Shown here in pieces: positions 35,351 to 46,200 of a DNA stretch of 64,000 nt. The stretch is from Pedobacter sp. PAMC26386. Its GTDB lineage: Bacteria; Bacteroidota; Bacteroidia; Sphingobacteriales; Sphingobacteriaceae. The notes under the pieces were generated by a model that saw only the letters and a program-made list of their open reading frames with translations, ran no database searches and was not told the DNA's origin. The stretch spans positions 310,001 through 374,000 of the forward strand of contig CP060294.1 of NCBI GenBank assembly GCA_014302835.1, in the 5' to 3' direction. A program made the translations under genes and the position numbers. The stretch's first letter is position 1. Each line of letters starts with the position of its first letter.

Positions 35351-36595
35351 TTATTTGATCTTAACTTTGCTGAGGTGAATAAAGTCTTGCATTTCAGACG
35401 TAATTACAGTTTCTCTAGCTTTAATACCCGATAATATTTCTACATAATCTGAATTACTTTCCCCGATTTTTACCTTGCGGGATACTGCATTTTCTCCTTC
35501 CAGAACAAAGAGTTTTTGTTCTTGGGAGCCGTTAAAGGCAGCTCCATTCTTTACTCTTATGGTGTGCTCTTTGTAGGAAGTAATGACAAAAACATCGACC
35601 TTTAAATTAGAGCGAAGAAGTTTTGAGCTTTTGTTGTTTAAGTTGATGGAAAATTTTACTGTGCCATTTTCAACTGCAGGCTGTACATTACTGATATTTC
35701 CTCTCAGGTCGGTTTTGTTGATCCGAATGATGGCCATTCTGCCCGCCTTTACTTCATCAGCATAGGTGTCAGAAATGCTTGCGTCCGCTTTAAAACTGCT
35801 TAAATCTGCAACGCGCACTATTTCTTCGCCTTCGTTAACTTCTGCTCCGATTTTATTGTTAACCCAGGTGATTACACCGTTTCGGGGTGAGGAAATTGAA
35901 GCATTTTTTAGTTTATCACTTACGCCTTTAATATCTTTTTCACGTATATTGATTTCATAGCCCAAACTTTTCAGGTCGGCCTGCATCATAGCCTTCTGAT
36001 TCTCAATCTGATTTTTGATTTGTGTTAATTCCAGTTGTGCTACATTCAAGGTTAAGCGAGCTTGTTTTACATTTTCATCTGTACTTCCACCAATATTTAA
36101 CAGCGACTGTTCGTGAGATAATGCGGTTTCTAAGCTGCTTATCTTCATTTGCTTGATGGAATATTGTGTCTTTAATTCATTCAGGATTTTCTGGAGCCCA
36201 AGAAACAGTTGGTTTATTTTATTCCGGTTTACATGCTGCTCTTCATTTAACTTTTCAAATGCCAATAACGAAGATTCTTTATTCAGCCGCAAAACAGATT
36301 GACCAGCAAGTACTTTTTCGCCAGCATTAAATAGTACCTGCTCAATTTTGGCATGTACTGGAGAACTGATCGTAACCTCATACTCAGGGGTAATAATACC
36401 GGATGCTGGGACAGTTGCTTCGATCACACCATTTTCTGCGACTGATGTGGTGAAGGCGCCGCGTTTAACAGATGGTTCAACTATACTTCTGAATTTGATA
36501 AACCCGAAAGCAATACTAGCTAAGGTTATAGTTATAAGGAGGTATATTTTTGTTTTTCTCCTGGCTTGCTGTTTAGGTGTGATTTCTCGGTCCAT
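35351..36595 (-). CDS. HlyD/MacA-type periplasmic adaptor protein
   Basis: 414 residues. One N-terminal membrane helix (IYLLITITLASIAFGFI), then ENGVIEATVPASGIITPEYEVTISSP (lipoyl-like half), a long coiled coil (about 110-230), the second lipoyl half ISSPRNGVITWVNNKIGAEVNEGE, and beta-barrel/membrane-proximal domains ending in EILSGIKARETVITSEMQDF. It would connect the ABC permeases to TolC. First gene of the operon, with a strong sigma-54-like promoter about 30 bp before its ATG. Confidence 0.92.
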   Translation of the reverse strand: MDREITPKQQARRKTKIYLLITITLASIAFGFIKFRSIVEPSVKRGAFTTSVAENGVIEATVPASGIITPEYEVTISSPVHAKIEQVLFNAGEKVLAGQSVLRLNKESSLLAFEKLNEEQHVNRNKINQLFLGLQKILNELKTQYSIKQMKISSLETALSHEQSLLNIGGSTDENVKQARLTLNVAQLELTQIKNQIENQKAMMQADLKSLGYEINIREKDIKGVSDKLKNASISSPRNGVITWVNNKIGAEVNEGEEIVRVADLSSFKADASISDTYADEVKAGRMAIIRINKTDLRGNISNVQPAVENGTVKFSINLNNKSSKLLRSNLKVDVFVITSYKEHTIRVKNGAAFNGSQEQKLFVLEGENAVSRKVKIGESNSDYVEILSGIKARETVITSEMQDFIHLSKVKIK

Positions 36596-36625
36596 TATTT
36601 TATATGTCTATATGAACCCTGTATT

Positions 36626-36640
36626 TCAAGGCGAGTGCCA
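36626..36640 (-). promoter_or_regulatory. Candidate sigma-54 promoter of the exporter operon
   Basis: On the minus strand the sequence reads TGGCAC-TCGCC-TTGA, with the -24 element TGGCAC, a five-base spacer and TTGA at the -12 element (consensus TTGC). The start codon lies about 30 bp further, a reasonable leader. The encoded regulator belongs to the sigma-54 activator class, which makes the match meaningful. Confidence 0.72.
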
Positions 36641-37008
36641 GATTTAAGTTATTGATATTTAGTGTTTTGTGAGTTTTATTGAAGATTGAACTGTATCATT
36701 ATGGACAGTGTGTTTTAAAGTGAACAAGAAATGGAAACCAGTATACCACCCGCCAAGCGGTGCCGGGATTCTGTCAAATTTAATTTTATGTATTGTGAGG
36801 AGAGGAGTTTATTGGGTGAAAACATCTATAAGATTAAAATGCAATAGATAAATATAATGACGCACAGTGCAAACTTTATTTGTAATTGAAAAAGTGTTTT
36901 CGTAATTGTTATTATTTAGACTAATTACATATTGTGATGAAATTAATTGTACTTTCGCCCCTTGTCAACGATAGAGAGGGGTAGTATCATAAATCATTAT
37001 TGTATAAT
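36641..37008. promoter_or_regulatory. Divergent regulatory region between exporter operon and TonB receptor
   Basis: No gene is seen. It contains two imperfect inverted repeats that could bind the NtrC-type activator: CTGT-N10-ACAG at 36691-36708 and CACC-N8-GGTG at 36747-36762, about 55-125 bp upstream of the sigma-54 element, a usual enhancer distance. For the receptor gene, TACTTTCG at 36950-36957 is a weak -7 candidate and TATTTAG-A-CTAATTA near 36913 an imperfect palindrome. All are weak alone. Confidence 0.35.
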
Positions 37009-39414
37009 ATGTTTAAAAATTTAAAAATTTGTCTGGTCGTTATTGGAGTGACCCTGATCAGTATCAGTTCTTTTGCACAAATCAATACGGGAATCATTAA
37101 GGGAAATATCAAAACTTCGGACGGGATTTCAGCAGAAGCTGTTGAAGTCTCTATAAAAGGCCTCATCAATACTACAGCAGATAAAAACGGCAGGTATATC
37201 TTAAAGAATATTCCAGCGGGAAACTATACTGTTATTGCCAGATTAGTAGGACTAACTCCAAGTTCTGCTCAGGTGACTTTAGAGGCGGGAGCTACAGTCA
37301 CACTGGATCTTTTGTTAAAAGCATCAAATCAGCAACTCAAAGAAGTGGTAGTCAGCGGAGGAAAGAAAAATAAATTCTTTGTTAAGGAAAGTGAATATGT
37401 TTCAAAAATGCCATTGAAAAATCTGGAGAATCCTCAGGTTTATACAGTTATCCCAAAGGAATTGCTGGCAGATCAGCTAGTAACATCATTTGACGATGCT
37501 CTTAAAAATGCACCAGGTATTGATAAACTCTGGTCTTCAACAGGCAGAGGTGGGGATGGAGCAGGTTATTTCTCACTTAGAGGATTCGCAGTCCAGCCTA
37601 CGTTGGTAAACGGACTCCCGGGGTTAACCAATGGAAGTCTGGATATATCAAATGTAGAAAGAATTGAAGTAATTAAAGGCCCTTCAGGTACTTTGTTTGG
37701 GAGTAGCTTGATATCGTACGGAGGTTTAATCAATACGGTAACTAAACAGCCATTCGATCATGCTGCGGTTGAAGTAAATTATACTGCCGGCAGTTATGGA
37801 CTTAACAGGATTACAGCGGATGTGAATACTCCATTGGATCAGGATCACAAAGTGTTGCTCAGAGTAAATGCTGCCTATCACGATGAGAGCAGTTTTCAGG
37901 ATGCAGGCTTAAAAAAAACAAGATTTTTTGCACCGTCCTTATCTTATAAGGTTAATGATAGGATGTCTTTCTTGTTAAACGCACAATTCCTAAGCTCAGA
38001 GGGCACGAATCCAACCATGTTGTTTTTTAACAGAAGTGCTCCCCTGAGAACGACTACACTTGAAGGTTTGGGTTACGATAACCGAAAGTCGTATACAAGT
38101 AATAATCTGACGATGAAGAACCCGGTGACCACTTTCCAGGCTCAGATGAACTATAAAATATCTGATCAGTGGAGATCACAGACGATCGTTTCAAGAGGTA
38201 AAGCAAAATCAAATGGGTATTACACCTATTTATTTGAGGGTGTTGACACCACAAATCGTACGGCTATTAAGGGCAACGGTCTTTTTCAAAGATTTATCAC
38301 AAATCAAAATTCTACATCAGAGACTACTGATATCCAGCAGAACTTTATCGGAGATTTTCATATCGGCAAAATTCGTAACCGGATAGTGGGTGGATTGGAT
38401 TACTATAATAACACCTCGATTAATAATAGTTCTAATTATGCTGCTTTTGGATTTGTTAATCCATTAGTGGAAAATACCGATAATTTAACTTCGCAACAAG
38501 CAGATATTGCAATAGCAGGTGCCGGTTATGGTGGAAGTACAAGAACGACACAAGAGGTTTACAGTGCTTACATCTCTGATGTGATTAATATAACTCCGGC
38601 ACTTTCTGCAATGGCCAGTTTGCGTATTGACCATTTTAAGAATGGTGGATTGAGTACCGCTGCAGCTGATAAATATGGACAGACTGCTTTATCCCCTAAA
38701 TTTGGGTTGGTATATCAGGTACTGAAGGACCAACTTTCTGTTTTTGGTAATTATATGAATGGATTTTCAAATGTTGCTCCTGTAAATCAGGAGATCAAAG
38801 GTGCTAATGTAGTTACAACATTTAAGCCTGAACATGCCAATCAGATAGAGGGTGGTATCAAAACAGATCTTTTTGATGGGAAGTTGTCTGGCTCATTGAG
38901 TTATTATGATATTAAGGTCTCTAATGTTGTTCTGAATACTGGGATGAATGAATATACTCAGGGTGGTAATAAGTATAGTAAGGGTTTTGAATTACAGGTT
39001 GTTGCAAATCCATTTACTGGATTTAATATTATTGCTGGATATTCTAAAAACAAAAGTAAACTGACCAATGCTGGCGCCAATACGCAGGGCAGAAGGCCGG
39101 TAGAAGCCGGACCGGAAGATCTGGTAAATCTATGGTTAAGTTATAAAATATTATCGGGTTCAGTTAAAGGCCTTGGGTTTGGTTTCGGCGGAAATTATGC
39201 GGGAAAAAACAGTATTATGAATGATGCAACAGTTGGTGTATTTACCTTACCTGCTTATACTGTTTTGAATGCCTCAGTTTCTTACGGGAAAGGGCCAATT
39301 ACCATTGGTCTAAAACTGAATAATCTAACTAATAAGGAATATTATAAAGGATGGACTACAATTGAACCAATGAGTCCACGTACCGTTGCGGGGAGTATTG
39401 GTTATAAGTTCTAG
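37009..39414 (+). CDS. TonB-dependent receptor (siderophore-type, carboxypeptidase-regulatory-like N-terminus)
   Basis: 801 residues from ATG 37009 (a TTG three codons earlier is less likely). Signal peptide MFKNLKICLVVIGVTLISISSFAQ; a carboxypeptidase-regulatory-like domain (about 26-110, GIIKGNIKTSDG, ILKNIPAGNYTVIAR); plug domain with PQVYTVIPKELLADQL, YFSLRGFAVQPTLVNG and VERIEVIKGPSGTLFGS; beta barrel ending in TVAGSIGYKF with C-terminal Phe. The plug and LRIDHF/PKFGLVYQ barrel features resemble ferrisiderophore receptors. It is a paralogue of the receptor at 49580. No SusD partner adjoins it, so siderophore, haem or metal complexes are more likely ligands than glycans. Confidence 0.93.
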   Translation: MFKNLKICLVVIGVTLISISSFAQINTGIIKGNIKTSDGISAEAVEVSIKGLINTTADKNGRYILKNIPAGNYTVIARLVGLTPSSAQVTLEAGATVTLDLLLKASNQQLKEVVVSGGKKNKFFVKESEYVSKMPLKNLENPQVYTVIPKELLADQLVTSFDDALKNAPGIDKLWSSTGRGGDGAGYFSLRGFAVQPTLVNGLPGLTNGSLDISNVERIEVIKGPSGTLFGSSLISYGGLINTVTKQPFDHAAVEVNYTAGSYGLNRITADVNTPLDQDHKVLLRVNAAYHDESSFQDAGLKKTRFFAPSLSYKVNDRMSFLLNAQFLSSEGTNPTMLFFNRSAPLRTTTLEGLGYDNRKSYTSNNLTMKNPVTTFQAQMNYKISDQWRSQTIVSRGKAKSNGYYTYLFEGVDTTNRTAIKGNGLFQRFITNQNSTSETTDIQQNFIGDFHIGKIRNRIVGGLDYYNNTSINNSSNYAAFGFVNPLVENTDNLTSQQADIAIAGAGYGGSTRTTQEVYSAYISDVINITPALSAMASLRIDHFKNGGLSTAAADKYGQTALSPKFGLVYQVLKDQLSVFGNYMNGFSNVAPVNQEIKGANVVTTFKPEHANQIEGGIKTDLFDGKLSGSLSYYDIKVSNVVLNTGMNEYTQGGNKYSKGFELQVVANPFTGFNIIAGYSKNKSKLTNAGANTQGRRPVEAGPEDLVNLWLSYKILSGSVKGLGFGFGGNYAGKNSIMNDATVGVFTLPAYTVLNASVSYGKGPITIGLKLNNLTNKEYYKGWTTIEPMSPRTVAGSIGYKF

Positions 39415-39435
39415 TTTATGCTTTGCCGATAAAAG

Positions 39436-39513
39436 AGCTGCATAATTTACTGCACTGCTCCAAATAGCGTCTGACTTTTTGGAGCAGTGCAGTAAATTAT
39501 GCAGCTTTTTTTG
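39436..39513. terminator. Very long hairpin terminator
   Basis: Two perfect 29-base arms (39436-39464 and 39478-39506; core TGCATAATTTACTGCACTGC) around a 13-base loop, flanked by A-run and T-run. It follows the TonB receptor and precedes the same-strand methyltransferase. Confidence 0.85.
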
Positions 39514-39539
39514 TTAGAATATTTTTAGCTTTATTCTAA

Positions 39540-40229
<690 letters not shown>

Positions 40230-40290
40230 GTTATTTAATTGTATGATTGTTCAGAAAGAGATCTTGTCAAACTTAAAAAGAGACACATTA

Positions 40291-40953
40291 ATGAGAAATA
40301 ACTGTTTTGTTTTACTGGCGGTTATCAGCTTATTGTTTGTCCAGAATTGTGAGGGGCAGGTTAAAGAGAACCCAAAATATCTGGGTGTTAAATTTGGTGA
40401 TTTTGACTTGGATAAGATTACTTTTAAAGAAGATATCAATACTTTATTTTCTAAGGTAAAATACATTAAGCTACCGCGAAAGGATACTTATTATGATGAA
40501 GTCAAAAAACAGGAAGTGATCCGGGACACTTTGGCTTTCGAGTACAAGATAGATCCTGATGATCCAAATAGAGAAACTACTTACTTTCTGGATAGGGCTT
40601 TAAGGGGAGATCTGGTTTTCTTTTTTGTAGATAAAAGCAACCGTTTGAAGGCTTTCTCATTCTTTATTTCGGGGACTGAGGATTTGTCAAAGAAAGTGGA
40701 GCAAATTGATAACAAATATAAGCAGTACAGAGTGAATCTTGGTTCTGAAAAAGAGAAGGCTTTTGTTGGTAAAACATATCAATGGGAAACACCTGATAAG
40801 ATCATTAGTGTTACTGTATCTTCAAAAAGTGAAGATGGACAGTACACTTTTGGCTTAGCTGTTGTAGCTAAAGATACTGATTTTAAAAGATTCCCTATCA
40901 ATCGTTTTATTTTTAGTACTACTTTCTATCTTGATAATTCCTGTAAAAAATAA
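40291..40953 (+). CDS. Hypothetical secreted protein
   Basis: 220 residues from ATG 40291, which places the hydrophobic segment NCFVLLAVISLLFVQNCEG at the N-terminus as a signal peptide; the open frame starts earlier at 40243 with a charged leader. The rest contains NPKYLGVKFGDFDLDKITFKEDI and alternating charged strands without a family that I can name. A Cys near residue 19 could be a lipidation site but the lipobox is poor. Same strand as the methyltransferase and possibly cotranscribed. Confidence 0.65.
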   Translation: MRNNCFVLLAVISLLFVQNCEGQVKENPKYLGVKFGDFDLDKITFKEDINTLFSKVKYIKLPRKDTYYDEVKKQEVIRDTLAFEYKIDPDDPNRETTYFLDRALRGDLVFFFVDKSNRLKAFSFFISGTEDLSKKVEQIDNKYKQYRVNLGSEKEKAFVGKTYQWETPDKIISVTVSSKSEDGQYTFGLAVVAKDTDFKRFPINRFIFSTTFYLDNSCKK

Positions 40954-41106
40954 ATCGAAATCTCAGGGGTCTTCATGCGCATCAAAGAGCTAATTAAAAG
41001 GTAGTCTGGATTTTTATTGCTTTTTGATTGGTCTTGCAAGATTTGGTATTAGTATTGTGCAGCTTGTGTTTTAGTCAGTTTAGAATTCGGTTCAAAATCT
41101 GAAAAT

Positions 41107-41526
41107 ATGGAAACTACGAATAACAACAATGAAGGCAATATCTTTCCAATAGGAGAAAGAGGTCCGTCGGATTACTTCACAGGTGCCACATGGATTACGC
41201 CTTTGGTTCAAAAGGGCGGGGATATAGATTATATGGTAGCCAGTGTATTATTTGAGCCTGGAGCAAGAACTACCTGGCATACTCATCCGGCAGGACAAAT
41301 ATTACTAGTAACTGATGGTCAAGGTTTTTATCAGGTAAAAGGGATGTCTGCTCAATCCTTAAAAAAAGGTGATGTCGTAAATATTCCTGCAAATGTAGAG
41401 CATTGGCACGGTGCCTCTAAGGATAACCGCCTTGTACATGTTGCTATCAGTAACTATAAGGGTGATATAAATGTAACCTGGCTGAACCCGGTTACGGAGG
41501 AAGAATACAGTAGCGTTTCCAAATAG
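41107..41526 (+). CDS. Cupin-domain protein
   Basis: 139 residues, single cupin barrel. Motif 1 is visible in FEPGARTTWHTHPAGQILLVTDGQGFYQVKG (His-x-His and later Gln/Gly) as split pieces, motif 2 in KGDVVNIPANVEHWHGAS (His). Such proteins resemble the small cupins of the carboxymuconolactone decarboxylase/quercetinase-like group and bind a metal with the three His. No signal peptide, so cytoplasmic. It lies alone; 40954-41106 upstream holds no visible feature. Confidence 0.88.
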   Translation: METTNNNNEGNIFPIGERGPSDYFTGATWITPLVQKGGDIDYMVASVLFEPGARTTWHTHPAGQILLVTDGQGFYQVKGMSAQSLKKGDVVNIPANVEHWHGASKDNRLVHVAISNYKGDINVTWLNPVTEEEYSSVSK

Positions 41527-41617
41527 TATCCATGATGCCCTGGAACTAAGAGAGAATAATTCCCTTTCGGTATAGGTGACTTCTGTCATATTTGATTTTA
41601 TTGGATGTTATATAGGT

Positions 41618-42576
41618 ATGAAGAAAATGATCGTATTGTTCTTTAATCTATTCACCTTATCTTTTTGTTCTGGTAAGGATTTCCAGACAAGAAATGCAGA
41701 TCCAGAGAAAGCTGAAGTTGTCTCTAGTGATATACCTAATTTTTGGGCTGCTTTTGATTCTTGTAAATTGTCACCTCAAAATAATGTAGCTATATATAAT
41801 AGTCCGTACTTCGATAAAGGTTCGCCTGGTCTGAAGCTATTTAAAACAGCTATTATAGGAACAACCGAAGATTTTGTTAAGATCCTTGAAAAATATGGGC
41901 TTTACTACGAATCTATCAGGAAAAATACCTTACAAATAGCACAGTTGAAACCAGTCGTATTAAAGTCGCTGATTCGGTTAAAGAGATTATATCGATCAGC
42001 TATATTTCCTGACATTTATATTGAAATGGGGGATTTAAGTTCTGACGGAACATCACTTACGGAAGGATTGTTTATTGGGGCTGAGGTAAATTGTGCTGAT
42101 TCGGATTCCAATTTTGCGAATATTCACCCTTCGTTCGTCAAAGTTTTAAAATCCCTGACTTTATCAAATATTCCAGTTATGCTTTCTCATGAATTTGTTC
42201 ATTATCAACAGAATTATGCAGATAGTAGCAAAAAGATGCTGAGTCAGGCCATTAGAGAAGGTAGTGCAGATTTTATCTGTAAACTGATAACTGGTTTGGG
42301 TACGAGTGAATTACTGCGCGAATATGGCGAGCAGCAGGAGAAGAATTTATGGAATGATTTTAAAAATGATCATTACGATAAGAAGGTAAATAAATGGTTT
42401 TATTATCGTGCGACAGATGAACGACCAACCGATCTGGGTACTATACGGGATTTAAAATTGCTCAATCCTATTGTCTTCATAGCAAGAACAAAAAGGAGGC
42501 TATTAGTCAGGTACTTAATGTGAAAGATTTCACCTCATTTTTGGAGCTGAGTAAATACGCAGAGAAATTCAATTGA
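41618..42576 (+). pseudogene. DUF2268/GldB-like zinc peptidase, 1-bp frameshift near 3' end
   Basis: From ATG 41618 (MKKMIVLFFNLFTLSFCSG, a lipoprotein-like leader) the frame carries a zinc peptidase core, VMLSHEFVHYQQN with HEFVH, then REGSADFICKLITG, and reaches RPTDLG. There the G-run at 42436-42438 lacks one base: the current frame ends in an unrelated tail at 42523, while the -1 frame from 42439 continues YYTGFKIAQSYCLHSKNKKEAIS and then KDFTSFLELSKYAEKFN to TGA at 42574-42576, as expected for this family. The intact protein would have about 319 residues. It may still make a shortened product with the active site. Confidence 0.8.
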
Positions 42577-42737
42577 TCTTGATATCACTTGTTAACTACT
42601 CCATATTTAATGCTTTTTCTCAACTTCACGTAATTATTGATATAGTTGCCGTAATAATTTAATCTCGTAAATATTATTGAATTACATTTCCATTACAAAG
42701 TCGAAACGACTAATTTTTAACCTAAAACCAGAGTAAA

Positions 42738-42938
42738 ATGGAAGCAAACAATGATTTATTCCTCGACATAGTTGAATTTAAAGCCAAATCGGCATTTGTT
42801 TCAGATGAACTCAATTCACTCATCAATGACCGAAGAGGAGCAATTTCAATGGAGTATATGGCAAATTTACTTAAATGTAGAATTCTTGAACAACAATTGG
42901 TTGAGTTAGCTGTTCTACTGAATAAGCACGGTGCATAG
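42738..42938 (+). CDS. Small hypothetical protein
   Basis: 66 residues, acidic and helical, with DLFLDIVEFKAKSAFVSDELNSL and MEYMANLLKCRILEQQLVELAVLL; no signal peptide or membrane helix. I do not recognise a family. An ATG with an A-rich leader (CAGAGTAAAATG) and an even hydrophobic/charged pattern favour a real gene, but chance cannot be excluded for its size. The downstream 307 bp hold only the palindromes before susC. Confidence 0.45.
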   Translation: MEANNDLFLDIVEFKAKSAFVSDELNSLINDRRGAISMEYMANLLKCRILEQQLVELAVLLNKHGA

Positions 42939-43122
42939 AAATTTGCTGTTTTCTGGCTTATTTTAGAGTCATAACCAAACAATAAATTAACGACTCAATA
43001 AACGGATACTTTTTTTTCTCTTATACTATCTTTCTCTAATAAATTCCTTCACTCGGTTTACTTTTTTCTTTCTTCATTCTCCTAAATCTGTAGCTGATTT
43101 TAGAAATAATTAAAAGGTCTCT

Positions 43123-43166
43123 TTATGTTATTGTTATAATAACATAACTAATTGTTGTTAACAATT
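43123..43166. promoter_or_regulatory. Two adjacent palindromes upstream of susC
   Basis: TTATGTTATT-GTTAT-AATAACATAA (43123-43147) and AATTGTT-GTT-AACAATT (43150-43166), both perfect and separated by two bases, about 80-120 bp before the susC ATG. They look like binding sites for a dimeric regulator; no regulator gene adjoins the locus. Confidence 0.5.
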
Positions 43167-43245
43167 TGATAACTTCAAGATAGACCCGTATTAAACTGAG
43201 ACACACATCTTTGTCAGGATTTTAAAGCTTTAGATAAAACGATTT

Positions 43246-46200
43246 ATGAGAAAAAACTACAAATTAATTTTCGTGGTTACCCATTATTTTCAGTGGAAAG
43301 GAATCCTTTCACTGTTATTGATGCTGGCCATCTCAGTCTGTTCTTTTGCGCAGCAACAGCACAGAATTATTAAAGGAAAAGTAACCGACGAAAGTAACGG
43401 CGGTTTACCCGGCGTCACAGTCAGGGTAAAAGGGACAAAAATAGCCACTTCTACTAATCAGGATGGAAATTTCTCTATACAAGTAAATAATTTCCAGGAT
43501 ATACTTGTATTTAATATGTTGGGAACCATTTCCAAAGAAATAACAGCTGGAAACAATTCTGATTTAAATATCACCTTGGTTACTGATAGTAAACTACTAA
43601 AAGATGTAGTTGTGATTGGTTATGGTACTTCGAGTAAAAAGGATTTGACAGGAGCAGTCACTTCTATTAATTCTGAAGAGTTTAACCAAGGGGTGATGAC
43701 CAGTCCTGCCCAGTTACTTCAAGGTAAAGTCGCAGGATTAAATGTGACCAAAAGCGGAGACCCAAATGCTAAAGCTTCTACTATATTAAGGGGGCCATCA
43801 ACTCTACGTGAGGGGGCTGCTCAAGAACCTTTTTATGTAATTGATGGTGTTCCGGGTGCATCGATTGATCTTTTGGCCCCAGCGGATATAGAAAGCATAG
43901 ACATTTTAAAAGATGCTTCTTCTACAGCTATCTATGGATCCCGAGCAGCAAATGGTGTAATTATTGTAACAACCAAAAGATCAAAGGGAGGGCAGTCCAG
44001 ACTCTCTTACAGCGGTTACGGAGCGGTAGAGAGTGTCTCTAAAAAGTATGATATGCTGACTGCGCCGGAATTACGTCAATATTTAAAAGATAACAATCAA
44101 AAGCTAAACCTTATTGATGATGATGGTTCAGATACGAACTGGCAGAAATTGCTGGAGAGAACTGGTTACTCACAAAATCATAACCTTTCTTATGGTGGAT
44201 CAGGGCAGTCATCAGAATATGGGGCTAGTGTTAATTATTTTGACAATCAGGGAATTCTGAAAAACACATCTTTGAAAAGGACCATTGTCAGGGCATATGT
44301 CAATCAGAAATTCTTTAATGACAGGTTGAAACTTGGGGTAACGATCACTAATAGTTCTTCTACGGGGAATGATATTTATCAGAGTACAGCACTTTCAAAT
44401 ATGCTGTTCTATTTGCCGACAGTAAGCCCATTCAATGCCGATGGCACTTACAAAGAAAACTATGACAGAACTGGGAGCGGAACAAGGAATCCACTTTCAG
44501 TGGTGGACAATAACTCAGTCAAAAATGTGAATAATAAAACGCTGATCAATGGAATTGCCCAGGTAAATATTTTATCAGGTTTAAAGTTTACTGCCAGCCT
44601 GTCTACACAAAAAGATCAGAACAATGCGAGTTCTTATTTAAATAGTCAATCTGGACTTGCCAGAGGAGTAAGTGGACAGGCTATTAAAGCGGATGTTTTA
44701 AATAAATCTGAAGTGATAGAAGGATACTTTAATTATGATAAAGTATTTGGTAAGCACAATTTGAAATTACTTGGAGGGTATTCATGGCAGGAGGATCGTA
44801 CAAATGATGGGTTTGGGGTAACAACTCAAGGTTTTTCTAATGATAATCTGGCTGCAAACAATATATTTTTATCTAATCCTTCATTGCTTTCGCAAATTAC
44901 ATTTGCTAATACACCGATTTCTACGCTAAGACTGATCTCATTTTATGGAAGAGCGCAGTATAATTATAATGAAAAATACTTGTTTCAGGCATCACTTAGA
45001 AAAGACGGTTCTTCTGCCTTTGGTAAAAACAATAGATGGGGATTGTTTCCTGCTGTTTCTGCTGGATGGAGAATTATTAGTGAAGACTTTATGAAGAGTT
45101 TACCTGCGATCAGCGATTTAAAACTGAGAGCCGGCTATGGTAAATCTGGAAATAGCTTGGGTTTTGATGCTTTTTCCGCTTTATTGGTTTATGGAACACC
45201 TACAATCGGAAGTAGCAAATACCTGAACAATGGAGTCATCAGTAATGCAATCGGTCCTGTAAGAAATGAAAATCCAGATTTGAAATGGGAAAGTACTTCT
45301 ACAGCCAACATCGGATTGGATTTTGGATTACTTAACAATAGAATCACTGGTTCAGTAGATTATTATATTAAAAAAACATCTGATTTGATCTACTCCGAAT
45401 ATGCGGTTTCTACTACGCAATTCGCTTTACCTATAATTACAGCCAATGTGGGTAAAATTAAGAACACTGGTATTGAACTCGCTTTAAGTGCCCTAGTTGT
45501 CAAGACAAAAGATTTTAGCTGGACCACTTCACCAAATATTGCGCATAATAAAAATGTTGTGGAGACTTTATCTGACGATTTTTATAAAATCTCTTATATC
45601 CAGACTGCACAGTTGGGTGGTAAAGGACAATCTGGAAACTATAGTCAGGTTGTACAGCCAGGGGAGGCACTTGGGACATTTAAACTATGGAATTATGCGG
45701 GAAAAAATGCTGCTGGCGTTAGTACCTATATCAATGCTGCAGGACAAACGATAGCTACCCAACCCTTAACTTCCGATGCCAAAATAGCCGGTAACGCACA
45801 GCCGAAGTATATCTATGGCTGGAATAACAATTTTACCTATAAAAAATGGGATCTTAGCTTCCTGGTACGTGGTGTGTTAGGTAATAAAATTCTGAATGCA
45901 ACAGCGGCAGGTTTAAATACACCTGCTGATGCTAAATTACAGAATATTCCGAGATCTACCCTAGGTGAATCTTTCAATGATGTCAATGCTTATCTGATCT
46001 CTGACAGATATCTGGAAAGTGGTTCTTACTTACGTTTGGATAATGCAACATTGGGGTATACAATCAAACCGAAAGTACAGGCAATTAAAGCAGTAAGGTT
46101 GTATTTTACAGCGAACAACTTATTTGTGATAACTAAATACAGTGGCTTAGACCCAGAGATTAATATTGGAGGTTTAACACCAGGTATTGATAATAACAAT

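Noticed and set aside
37000..37008. TTG start three codons before the receptor ATG
   Set aside because: ATG 37009 yields a standard signal peptide; the TTG adds only MYN and has no support.
42577..42737. Possible small RNA between the peptidase relic and the 66-residue ORF
   Set aside because: No stable hairpin with T-run and no promoter match could be seen.
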